Assembly: GCA_031260775.1 (NCBI GenBank)
Contig: JAISKW010000130.1
Location: 1 to 12,219, forward strand
Length of the DNA: 12,219 bases
From: Christensenellaceae bacterium
GTDB taxonomy: Bacteria; Bacillota; Clostridia; Christensenellales; DTU072
Direction of reading: 5' to 3'
The notes beneath the pieces were generated by a model, which saw only the letters and a program-made list of their open reading frames with translations, did not search any database and had not been told where the DNA came from. Positions within the stretch are counted from its first letter, which is position 1. Each line of letters begins with the position of its first letter. Shown piece after piece: positions 1 through 6,573 of the stretch. A program made the translations under genes and the position numbers.

Positions 1-311
1 GGGAGCTTTGCCGCGCGGATAAAGTCGTTGCCCGTGCCGGAGGCGACAATGCCGAGCGTGACTTTTTCGAAGTTCACGATGCCGCTTATAACCTCGCCTA
101 TGGTGCCGTCGCCGCCGATAACGATGAGGTTTACCTCGTCTTCACCGGAGGTAAGCTCGCTCGCGAGTTCGGTTGCATGCTTTTTATACTGCGTTTGGTG
201 CACGGTATAGTTGTGTCCGTTTTCGGACAACACGTTCGTCACCGCCTTTAATGCCGGCGCACCGTTTCCGCCGCCGGAAACGTAGTTTACTATGATTTCA
301 AAATTTGCCAT
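1..311 (-). CDS. Diacylglycerol/lipid kinase family protein (N-terminal part, cut by the window edge)
   Basis: Only the first 103 codons are in the window; the gene continues past position 1. The translation starts MANFEIIVNY and has an Asn followed by SGGG at residues 9-15, the nucleotide-binding GGDGT at 66-70, and GTGNDF at 92-97. These are hallmarks of the DAGK catalytic domain (DgkB/YegS/LCB5 superfamily), whose members phosphorylate diacylglycerol or related lipids with ATP at the membrane. Substrate cannot be told from this fragment. The ATG at 309-311 lies inside the end of argH, giving a 14-nt overlap, so the two are probably co-transcribed and translationally coupled. No Shine-Dalgarno sequence sits at normal spacing; an AAGAAG lies about 13 nt upstream. 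Family assignment is firm, exact role open. Confidence 0.88.
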   Translation of the reverse strand, partial: MANFEIIVNYVSGGGNGAPALKAVTNVLSENGHNYTVHQTQYKKHATELASELTSGEDEVNLIVIGGDGTIGEVISGIVNFEKVTLGIVASGTGNDFIRAAKL

Positions 312-1731
312 AGCTGTTGATTTGCTTCTTAATTTCGTCTTGTGAGGTGCTGCCGTAGGTTTTGTAGCGTTTAAGAATACCCTCAACCGAAACCCACTCG
401 AAAACCTCGCCGTCGAAAAGCGACGATGCAAGCTTAACCGGGGTTTTGTTTATTTTTACCCACTCCGAAACGGTATCGTTTGCAACCTTATTGTAGTCGG
501 TCAACGGCAGATTTTCAAGACGGATATTGCCGTTTTTCTTGCAAAAATTAACAATTTCCGCAACAATTTTATAAGCCAAACGGAAGTAAACGCCGCGCTT
601 TTCAACCAAGAAATCGGCGCATGCGGTCGCGTTCACATAGCCGTTAAGGAGAGCGGTTTTCATATTTTCCGCTTTCGGCACAACGGTTTTAAGCATTCCG
701 TCAAACACCTCAAGGCAATCGTTTATTGTGTTGAAGCTATCGAACGCGCCGTGCTTATCCTCTTGTAAGTCCTTGTTGTACGCCAAGGGCAAGCCTTTCA
801 AAGTGGTCAAAAGGGATACCAAATTGCCTATTACGCGACCCGATTTGCCGCGAATCAGCTCCGCCATATCGGGATTCCTTTTTTGCGGCATCATAGAACT
901 CCCGGTCGTGAACTCGTCGCCTATTTCGATAAAATCGAACTCGAACGACTTCCAAAGGATAAGCTCCTCGCAAAAACGCGAAAGGTGCACGGATATCAAG
1001 GACATACTAAAGAGGAACTCCGCCGCGAAATCTCTGTCCGCCACTCCGTCCAAGCTGTTGGGGCAGGGCTGATTAAAACCGAGCTTTTCCGCCGTAAAAT
1101 TGCGGTCAAGGGGGTACGAAGTTCCCGCGAGCGCGCCGCTCCCTAAGGGGCAGAACAAAACGATGCTTTCGTGGCAATGCAAAACGCGCATATAGTCGCG
1201 GAAAAACATTTCGCAATACGCCATTAAATAGTGCGAGAAGTACAGCGGTTGCGCGCGTTGCAGGTGCGTGTAGCCGGGCATTATCACATCGATATATTTC
1301 TCCGCCTGCGCTTTTAACGTTCCGATTATGTTCGAAAGCCGTGTGCAAATTTTCTCGCTCGCTTTGGCTAAATACAAACGGAAATCCGTCGCGATTTGGT
1401 CGTTGCGCGAACGCCCGGTATGGAGTTTCAGAGCGTATTCCTCGCCGATACGCTGCTTTAAGGTGTCTTCTACAAACGAGTGAATGTCCTCGTAATCGTT
1501 GGTAATTTCAAGCTTTCCCGATTCGATTTCGCCGTAAATTGCGTTTAACCCGTCCGATATCTTTTTGCAATCGTCCTGCGAAATGATATTTTGTTTTGCA
1601 AGCCCCTCGACGTGCGCGAGCGAGCCTTGAATATCAACCGCCCATAACACCTTGTCCACGCCGATTGACGCGTTAAAATTCCACAAATATTGCGGAAGCT
1701 TTGTATGCGATTGTAACGATTTGTTCGCCAT
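298..1731 (-). CDS. argH: Argininosuccinate lyase
   Basis: A 477-aa protein of the fumarase/aspartase superfamily. It catalyses the last step of arginine biosynthesis, splitting argininosuccinate into arginine and fumarate in the cytosol as a homotetramer. Visible motifs are HTGRSRND at residues 104-111, GYTHLQRAQP at 153-162, and the signature GSSMMPQKRNP at 277-287, whose first Ser (S278) corresponds to the catalytic serine of the family. Length is normal for ArgH (about 460-480 aa). The ATG at 1729-1731 begins 8 nt after the gpmI stop codon, and the 3' end overlaps the downstream lipid kinase by 14 nt. argG is not seen in the window. The start has no Shine-Dalgarno sequence, but a TGATATAAT extended -10 motif ends 7 nt upstream. 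Confidence 0.97.
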   Translation of the reverse strand: MANKSLQSHTKLPQYLWNFNASIGVDKVLWAVDIQGSLAHVEGLAKQNIISQDDCKKISDGLNAIYGEIESGKLEITNDYEDIHSFVEDTLKQRIGEEYALKLHTGRSRNDQIATDFRLYLAKASEKICTRLSNIIGTLKAQAEKYIDVIMPGYTHLQRAQPLYFSHYLMAYCEMFFRDYMRVLHCHESIVLFCPLGSGALAGTSYPLDRNFTAEKLGFNQPCPNSLDGVADRDFAAEFLFSMSLISVHLSRFCEELILWKSFEFDFIEIGDEFTTGSSMMPQKRNPDMAELIRGKSGRVIGNLVSLLTTLKGLPLAYNKDLQEDKHGAFDSFNTINDCLEVFDGMLKTVVPKAENMKTALLNGYVNATACADFLVEKRGVYFRLAYKIVAEIVNFCKKNGNIRLENLPLTDYNKVANDTVSEWVKINKTPVKLASSLFDGEVFEWVSVEGILKRYKTYGSTSQDEIKKQINSYGKF

Positions 1732-1738
1732 ATATCTT

Positions 1739-1747
1739 ATTATATCA
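1739..1747 (-). promoter_or_regulatory. Possible extended -10 promoter just before argH
   Basis: On the minus strand the gpmI stop codon is embedded in TGATATAAT, a perfect TGn-TATAAT extended -10 element. Seven nucleotides separate it from the argH ATG, so a transcript would start at or next to the A of ATG and be nearly leaderless. There is no recognisable -35 hexamer at 17 nt, as is allowed for extended -10 promoters. The sequence is seen directly; activity is inference, and chance in an A/T-rich junction is possible. Confidence 0.35.
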
Positions 1748-3290
1748 GACTTTTGCCCTCGAATTCTTTCGGAATCGGCAACCCCATAAGCTTTAATAAC
1801 GTCGGGGCGATGTCGGCTAAAATGCCGCCGCTTCTTAATTTTCCGCTTTGACCGGCTATGACGAGAGGGACGGGGTTTGTGGTGTGCGCGGTGAACGGGT
1901 TGCCGTCCTCATCAAGCAGCTTTTCGGCGTTGCCGTGGTCGGCGGTGATTATCGCGCTGCCGCCGCTTGCAAGGACTGCGTCAACAACCTCTTTTAAGCA
2001 CTCGTCAACCGCTTTTACCGCTCTTTCAACCGCCGGTTCAACCGCCGTGTGTCCGACCATATCGCAGTTTGCAAAATTCAAAATCATAACGTCGTATTTG
2101 CCGCTTTTGATTAAATCAACCGCCCTGTCCTTTACTTCGTACGCGCTCATTTCGGGCTTTAAGTCGTAGGTTGCAACCTTTGGGGATGCGATTAATTCCC
2201 TGTCTTCGCCGACCTCGGGGGCTTCGATGCCGGAGTTAAAAAAGAACGTTACGTGCGCGTATTTTTCCGTTTCGGCAATTCTTAACTGCTTTTTCCCTAA
2301 TGAGGACAAATATTGTCCTAAATTGTTTTTAATTTCCTGCTTTTCAAACGCCGTTGAAATATTTGTGAACTTCTCGTCGTACTTTGCAAAGCCGACGTAG
2401 CACGGGGCAAGATATCCGGTTTTGCGGACAAAATTATCGAAGCTTTCTTCGATAAACGCACGCGTAATTTCGCGCGCGCGGTCGGGACGGAAATTATAGA
2501 AAATTATCCCGTCGCCCTTTTCGATTCTCTTTGCGATTTTTCCGTTTTTATAAACCGCAACGGGTAAAACGAACTCGTCGGTAACTCCCGTTCCGTAACT
2601 TTTTCTTACAAGAGCCTCGGCGGATAAACCCGGGGTTTGGTTACTTGCAATAGCCGTTTCGGTATCCGTTAGCACACTATACGCTTTTTCAACCCTATCC
2701 CAACGATTATCGCGGTCCATTGCGTAGAACCTGCCCGAAACGGATGCGATTGTGCCGAATCCGATTCCGTCCATATAGTCTTGCAACTGCTTTAAGTAAT
2801 CCGCGCCTGACGAGGGGGGGACGTCTCTGCCGTCCAAAAACGCATGCACGAACACGTCGCTCAAGCCTTTGTCCTTGGCAAGCTTTACGAGTGCGAACAC
2901 GTGTTCGATGTGGCTATGCACTCCGCCGTCGGAGAGCAAGCCGTAAAGATGCAAGGCTTTGCCGTTCTTTTTACAGCTTTCGATGACCTTTAAGAATGCG
3001 GGGTTTGTGAAAAAATCGCCGTCCTTAATTGACTTCGTTATTTTTGTGAGGTCTTGATAGATGACTCTGCCCGCGCCGATATTGAGGTGACCTACCTCGC
3101 TGTTGCCCATTTGCCCGTCGGGTAAGCCCACCGCTTCGCCCGATGCTTCGATTTCGGTATGAGGGTACTTGTCCCAAAGCGTTTGAAAATTCGGCGGGAA
3201 CGTTCCCCCGTTCGTGTGGTTTGCATAAATTGCGTTGCCTTTATGCTCGTTTGAAATGCCGAAGCCGTCTAAAATTATTAGTGCATCCAT
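1740..3290 (-). CDS. gpmI: 2,3-bisphosphoglycerate-independent phosphoglycerate mutase
   Basis: A 516-aa alkaline-phosphatase-superfamily enzyme that interconverts 3- and 2-phosphoglycerate in glycolysis through a phosphoserine intermediate with two Mn2+ ions. All expected residues are visible: D8 in LDGFG, the nucleophile S64 in GNSEVGH, HSH at 125-127, DGRD at 153-156, R187 and R193, FRPDR at 267-271, K343, NCDMVGH at 408-414, ADHGNAE at 450-456 and H469. Length is typical (about 510 aa). The start ATG at 3288-3290 follows TAATAAATTAAA with no Shine-Dalgarno sequence. It lies 138 nt after ricT, with an interspersed repeat filling the gap, and 8 nt before argH. Function is essentially certain. 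Confidence 0.98.
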   Translation of the reverse strand: MDALIILDGFGISNEHKGNAIYANHTNGGTFPPNFQTLWDKYPHTEIEASGEAVGLPDGQMGNSEVGHLNIGAGRVIYQDLTKITKSIKDGDFFTNPAFLKVIESCKKNGKALHLYGLLSDGGVHSHIEHVFALVKLAKDKGLSDVFVHAFLDGRDVPPSSGADYLKQLQDYMDGIGFGTIASVSGRFYAMDRDNRWDRVEKAYSVLTDTETAIASNQTPGLSAEALVRKSYGTGVTDEFVLPVAVYKNGKIAKRIEKGDGIIFYNFRPDRAREITRAFIEESFDNFVRKTGYLAPCYVGFAKYDEKFTNISTAFEKQEIKNNLGQYLSSLGKKQLRIAETEKYAHVTFFFNSGIEAPEVGEDRELIASPKVATYDLKPEMSAYEVKDRAVDLIKSGKYDVMILNFANCDMVGHTAVEPAVERAVKAVDECLKEVVDAVLASGGSAIITADHGNAEKLLDEDGNPFTAHTTNPVPLVIAGQSGKLRSGGILADIAPTLLKLMGLPIPKEFEGKSLI

Positions 3291-3317
3291 TTTAATTTAT
3301 TAGTTGTTCCAAAGGTT

Positions 3318-3427
3318 GCGGATAATCCGTGTGTGATTTTGTCACCCTGCGACTTCGCGCAATGACAACGCAATACGATGTGCGGATTCTGCGATTTTGC
3401 GCAGAATGACAACGCAGTTGCAAATCC
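3318..3427 (-). repeat. Interspersed palindromic repeat, copy 1 (ricT/gpmI gap)
   Basis: Read on the minus strand, this gap contains GTTGTCATTCTGCGC, then CGCAGAATCC, a second GTTGTCATTGCGC, then GGGTGACAAAATCACACACG and ATTATCCGC. The left and right ends match the copies at 10789-10890 and 11957-12057 in order and spacing. GTCATTCTGCGC and GCGCAGAATGAC form an internal inverted repeat, so the element should fold into hairpins on either strand. It begins immediately after the ricT stop codon. No ORF is supported within it. It may be a MITE- or REP-like element. Confidence 0.7.
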
Positions 3428-3428
3428 C

Positions 3429-4115
3429 TTATTCTTTGTCTTCTTGCTTATCGTCCGCTTTACCGCCTTGGTCTTTCAAATATTGTGCATGCTCGTACTT
3501 GATACAGCACATGGTTCTTCCGCAGCACCCGGCGAGCTTTTGAGGGTTCATGGCGAGGTTTTGAATTTTTGCCATTTTCATATTCGCGTGGGCGCATTCT
3601 TTAAGAAACGTCGTACAGCAGCACGGGCGTCCGCAACAGCCGTATTGCGACAGCAAGCCGATTTCTTCGGTATCGTAAATCTGCCTTAACTCAATACGGT
3701 TCCTAAGCTCCGTTGCAAGCTCTTTTACGATAATTTTGAAGTCTATGCGGTTTTCGGCGGTGTAATAGATGACGACCTTCGAGCGGTCAAACGTGTACTC
3801 CGCTTCCTGACACTTCATCGGAACCTTGAATTTCTCCGCGGTTTCCTGCGCCTTCCTAAGCAGTTCCGCCTTTTCGGCGTCGTTTGCCTCTTTTCTCTTG
3901 ATGTCCTCGTCGGTTGCGCGCCGCAAAATCGGCTTCAGCGGCAGTACTACCGCATCGGTTGCGACTTCCTTATTCCCTTGCGAAATAACAAGCAGTTCGT
4001 ACCCGCGCGCCGTTTCGGCAATTACCTTTTCTCCGACCTTATAAACCTCGCCTTGAGGGTCAAAGAAATATGTTTTGCTCGAAGTTTTGAACCTTATACC
4101 TACTACCGTTGTCAT
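3429..4115 (-). CDS. ricT: RicT/YaaT-type PSP1 domain protein (Y-complex subunit, RNase Y specificity factor)
   Basis: A 228-aa protein with the PSP1/YaaT fold. A conserved core at about residues 100-160 precedes a Cys-dense C-terminal region: YGCCGRPCCC at 158-167, C174, and GCCGRTMCC at 196-204. In Bacillus subtilis, RicT joins RicA and RicF to form the iron-sulfur-carrying Y-complex, which directs RNase Y to specific mRNA cuts and affects sporulation and competence. The Cys pattern fits that cluster-binding role. It is somewhat shorter than B. subtilis YaaT (about 275 aa), and ends in an acidic/lysine tail. It lies 16 nt downstream of ridA, one gene from rny, which supports the assignment. 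The ATG follows a purine-rich AAGAAAAGAAA rather than a clear Shine-Dalgarno sequence. Partner genes ricA and ricF are not in the window. Confidence 0.9.
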   Translation of the reverse strand: MTTVVGIRFKTSSKTYFFDPQGEVYKVGEKVIAETARGYELLVISQGNKEVATDAVVLPLKPILRRATDEDIKRKEANDAEKAELLRKAQETAEKFKVPMKCQEAEYTFDRSKVVIYYTAENRIDFKIIVKELATELRNRIELRQIYDTEEIGLLSQYGCCGRPCCCTTFLKECAHANMKMAKIQNLAMNPQKLAGCCGRTMCCIKYEHAQYLKDQGGKADDKQEDKE

Positions 4116-4131
4116 TTTCTTTTCTTGTGTT

Positions 4132-4506
4132 TTATGCCTTTATCGCAATCGCCTCGATTTCAACCAACGCGCCCTTCGGAATGTTCGCGACCTCTACCGC
4201 GCTGCGTGCGGGGTACGGTGCCGTGAAGAAGCTTGCGTACACCTCGTTTACCGCCGCAAAATCCGCAATGTTTTTCAAAAACACCGTCGTTTTTACGACG
4301 TTTGCCGTCGTCAATCCGGCGTTCTCAAGCACTCCTTTGAGGTTTGCAAGCGACTCCTTCGCTTGCGCCGCCGCGCCGTCGGGCATTGTGCCGCTTGCGG
4401 CATTTATCGGCAACTGTCCGCTGACAAACACTAAATTGCCGCTCTCTACCGCCGCCGAATACGGCCCGACCGCCGCGATTGTTCCTTTAATTTCCTTTTT
4501 TGCCAT
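4132..4506 (-). CDS. ridA: RidA family 2-iminobutanoate/2-iminopropanoate deaminase
   Basis: A 124-aa protein of the YjgF/YER057c/UK114 family. RidA hydrolyses reactive enamine/imine intermediates released by PLP enzymes such as threonine dehydratase, acting as a cytosolic homotrimer. Visible family features are GPYS at 14-17, VSGQLP at 28-33, and the signature PARSAVEVA at 99-107. R101, which binds the substrate carboxylate, and E116 in ALVEIEAIA keep the 15-residue spacing of the RidA subfamily, so a true deaminase is likely. The start lies 6 nt after the rny stop and the stop is 16 nt before ricT, so it is in the same operon. No Shine-Dalgarno sequence precedes the ATG. Why it sits between two RNA-processing genes is unclear. 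Confidence 0.95.
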   Translation of the reverse strand: MAKKEIKGTIAAVGPYSAAVESGNLVFVSGQLPINAASGTMPDGAAAQAKESLANLKGVLENAGLTTANVVKTTVFLKNIADFAAVNEVYASFFTAPYPARSAVEVANIPKGALVEIEAIAIKA

Positions 4507-4512
4507 AGCAAA

Positions 4513-6156
4513 TTATTTTGCGGTGTCCTCTTTGCGCGTTTCGCGGATTACGTTGACCTTAATTTGCCCCGGATATTCCAAGTCGTTTTCAAGCTTCCTT
4601 GCGATATCGTGGGCAAGCAACGCGCATTGCTCGTCGTTGACCTTTTCGGGCTTAACCAAAACGCGTACCTCGCGCCCGGCTTGAACCGCAAACGCGCTGT
4701 CTACGCCGCTAAAGCCTTTGGCGATTTTCTCCAAGCTCTCGAGCCTCTTAATGTAAAGCTCAAGCGATTCGCGCCTCGCTCCGGGTCTTGCGCCCGAGAT
4801 TGCGTCGGCAATTTGCACTATAACCGCTTCGACCGACTGCGGCTCTATGTCGTTATGGTGCGCCGCAATGCAATGCACTACGCGCTCGCTTTCCTTATAC
4901 TTCTTTGCAAGCTCCGCGCCGATTTGGATATGCGTGCCGTCGAATTCGTGGTCAATTGCCTTGCCGATGTCGTGCAAAAGCCCCGCCCTCTTTGCAAGCT
5001 TTACGTCCGCGCCGAGCTCCGCCGCAAGATATCCGCATAAATGGGATACCTCAACCGAGTGTTTGAGTACGTTTTGTCCGTAAGACGTGCGATATTTAAG
5101 TCTGCCTAAAGTGCGTACCAATTCGGGGTGAATGCCGTACAAGCCGGTTTCAAACACCGCGCTTTCGCCGGCTTCTTTGACGATTTTGTCCATTTCGCCG
5201 CGCGTCTTTTCAACAAGCTCTTCGATGCGCCCCGGGTGAATTCTTCCGTCGGAGAGCATTTTTTGAATAACCAACCGCGCAATTTCGCGCCTGACCGGGT
5301 CAAACGACGACAATGTGATAACCTCGGGCGTGTCGTCGATAATAATATCTACGCCGGTTGCCGACTCTAATGACTTAATATTGCGCCCGGTTCTGCCAAT
5401 GATTCTGCCCTTCATATCCTCGCCGGGGATTTCGATTGTTGAGGTTGTGGTTTCGGTAACGACGTCAACCGCGCAGCGTTGAACAGCCAATGTGACGATG
5501 TTGCGCGCTTTTTTGTCGCCTTCCTCTTTCGCTTCCGCCTCGATTGCCTCGACGATTTTGACGCTGTCGCGGCGCGCTTCGTCGGAAATTGCGGCGATTA
5601 GTTCTTGTTTTGCGTCCTCTTTGGTCAAGCCGCCGATGCGCTCTAACTCCTTAACGGCTTTCTTTTCCTGCTCCTCGAGCTTGGCTTGATAGCCCTTTTC
5701 TTGTTCCTCGAGGCGTTTTTGCTGGTCGTAAAGCTCTAATTTGCGCTTTTCAAGTTGGTTGTTCGCTTCCTCTTGAACGGCAAGTTTTTTGTCTAATTGC
5801 TCGGTTTTTTTGTCTAAGATTGCCTCTTTTTTGTCGATGGAGCCTTCCTTTTGGTTTAAGCGGTTCTCTTGAACGCTCATTTCGGCGCGGCGTTCCTTTA
5901 CCTCGCGTTCGATTTCCTTTCGGCTCTTAATTTGGTCTTCTTTGGCGTCCAAAAGAGCGTCTTTGCGAATTGTTTGCGCTTCCTGACGGGCGTCCTCCAA
6001 AATTTTATCCGCCTCGTCCTGCGAGTAAAGCGCGTGCTTTTTCTTCCAAATCTTGTAGATTGCAAGCGTTACGAACGGCGCGGCAACGGTCAAACCTAAA
6101 AATACCAGCCAAAGGATAAAAAATCCCGGCGCAAAGTCTTTGAATGCTAATAACAT
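4513..6156 (-). CDS. rny: Ribonuclease Y (membrane-anchored endoribonuclease)
   Basis: A 547-aa protein with complete RNase Y organisation: an N-terminal membrane segment at about 11-36, a long charged coiled coil at about 45-215, a KH RNA-binding domain at about 240-305 with the GRTG loop at 254-257, and an HD domain at about 360-455 with H366, HD at 395-396, HH at 433-434 and D451 as metal ligands. RNase Y starts bulk mRNA turnover in Bacillota from the inner face of the membrane. Length is slightly above the B. subtilis protein (520 aa). The ATG is preceded by AAAAAGGAAAT, a weak Shine-Dalgarno with short spacing. It is the first gene of the run rny-ridA-ricT, behind a long leader with a terminator-like hairpin. 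Identity is certain. Confidence 0.98.
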   Translation of the reverse strand: MLLAFKDFAPGFFILWLVFLGLTVAAPFVTLAIYKIWKKKHALYSQDEADKILEDARQEAQTIRKDALLDAKEDQIKSRKEIEREVKERRAEMSVQENRLNQKEGSIDKKEAILDKKTEQLDKKLAVQEEANNQLEKRKLELYDQQKRLEEQEKGYQAKLEEQEKKAVKELERIGGLTKEDAKQELIAAISDEARRDSVKIVEAIEAEAKEEGDKKARNIVTLAVQRCAVDVVTETTTSTIEIPGEDMKGRIIGRTGRNIKSLESATGVDIIIDDTPEVITLSSFDPVRREIARLVIQKMLSDGRIHPGRIEELVEKTRGEMDKIVKEAGESAVFETGLYGIHPELVRTLGRLKYRTSYGQNVLKHSVEVSHLCGYLAAELGADVKLAKRAGLLHDIGKAIDHEFDGTHIQIGAELAKKYKESERVVHCIAAHHNDIEPQSVEAVIVQIADAISGARPGARRESLELYIKRLESLEKIAKGFSGVDSAFAVQAGREVRVLVKPEKVNDEQCALLAHDIARKLENDLEYPGQIKVNVIRETRKEDTAK

Positions 6157-6226
6157 ATTTCCTTTTTTGTCTTTTGATTATTGCCTATAACCCTTCGGCG
6201 CAACCGCATATAAGGTTGGAAACAAT

Positions 6227-6251
6227 AAAAAAAGCCCTTTCTTAGGCCTTT
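6227..6251 (-). terminator. Terminator-like hairpin in the rny leader
   Basis: On the minus strand AAAGGCC pairs with GGCTTTT around an 8-nt loop (7 bp, one G-U pair), and the 3' arm runs into seven consecutive U residues. It lies about 70 nt upstream of the rny ATG and downstream of the likely promoter at 6306-6334, so it would act inside the rny leader. It could attenuate rny or end a short leader RNA. Structure is read from sequence; regulation is inferred. Confidence 0.5.
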
Positions 6252-6255
6252 CGAA

Positions 6256-6288
6256 CGGTATATCAACGCAAAAAACACCCCAATACCG
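6256..6288 (-). other. Hairpin in the rny leader upstream of the terminator
   Basis: On the minus strand CGGTAT (6283-6288) pairs with ATACCG (6256-6261), a 6-bp stem closing a 21-nt loop that contains GGGGTG and a T run. It lies between the inferred transcription start (about 6299) and the terminator-like hairpin at 6227-6251. It may be the sensing half of an attenuator, but no known riboswitch or protein-leader class was recognised. Confidence 0.35.
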
Positions 6289-6305
6289 CAAGATTTGTAA
6301 AAACA

Positions 6306-6334
6306 ATTATACGAATGCTACACAAAAAGCGGAA
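6306..6334 (-). promoter_or_regulatory. Possible promoter of the rny-ridA-ricT operon
   Basis: A perfect TATAAT (plus-strand ATTATA at 6306-6311) lies on the minus strand 150 nt upstream of the rny ATG. The hexamer 17 nt upstream is TTCCGC, a poor -35. If used, it gives a leader of about 140 nt with two hairpins and a terminator-like element. The -10 is convincing, the -35 is not. Confidence 0.4.
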
Positions 6335-6538
6335 TCGGCGGAAGAAACGAATGAAATATATTATTTTCGGCAAGGTCGCCCTTTCCGATAGTCTAATAAG
6401 CCATATTTATTTTAATACATATCTCTGTTATTGTAAACAGCCACTAATTTCTGCAATACTTAGAAAAGAGGGAAAAGGAATTTCCCGATGAAATAATAAA
6501 TTAGTTTCCGTTCCGCTCACCGTACGTATACGCACATT

Positions 6539-6565
6539 TAATAAAGTGTGGGTTTTGCTTTATTA
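6539..6565 (+). promoter_or_regulatory. Hairpin/-10-like element abutting the M20 peptidase start
   Basis: TAATAAAG pairs with CTTTATTA (8 bp) around an 11-nt GT-rich loop, ending 8 nt before the peptidase ATG. The 3' arm overlaps TATTAT (6561-6566), a -10-like hexamer 7 nt before the ATG. There is no Shine-Dalgarno sequence. It could be a promoter giving a near-leaderless message, or a structured leader; no -35 is evident. Confidence 0.3.
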
Positions 6566-6573
6566 TTATTGTT

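Larger units (their letters stand above)
6157..6573. other. Divergent intergenic region between rny and the M20 peptidase
   Basis: This 417-nt A/T-rich gap has no convincing ORF on either strand. The rny-proximal half holds a -10 box, two hairpins and a terminator-like structure, listed separately. A further small hairpin at 6201-6219 pairs CAACC with GGTTG just upstream of rny. The middle (about 6335-6535) contains A/T-rich blocks but no confident promoter for the peptidase. The right end carries a hairpin adjoining the peptidase start. No tRNA or recognisable riboswitch class was found by eye. Confidence 0.6.

Noticed and set aside
298..311. argH/lipid-kinase overlap as a possible fusion or frameshift
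   Set aside because: Both proteins have normal ends and starts; a 14-nt overlap is ordinary operon coupling.
728..1146. Plus-strand ORFs opposite argH
   Set aside because: They run antisense to an intact, conserved gene and have no ribosome site or recognisable domain.
4109..4684. 191-codon plus-strand ORF opposite ridA and the end of rny
   Set aside because: It is the antisense shadow of two well-supported genes; its composition reflects their codon bias and it shows no family motif.
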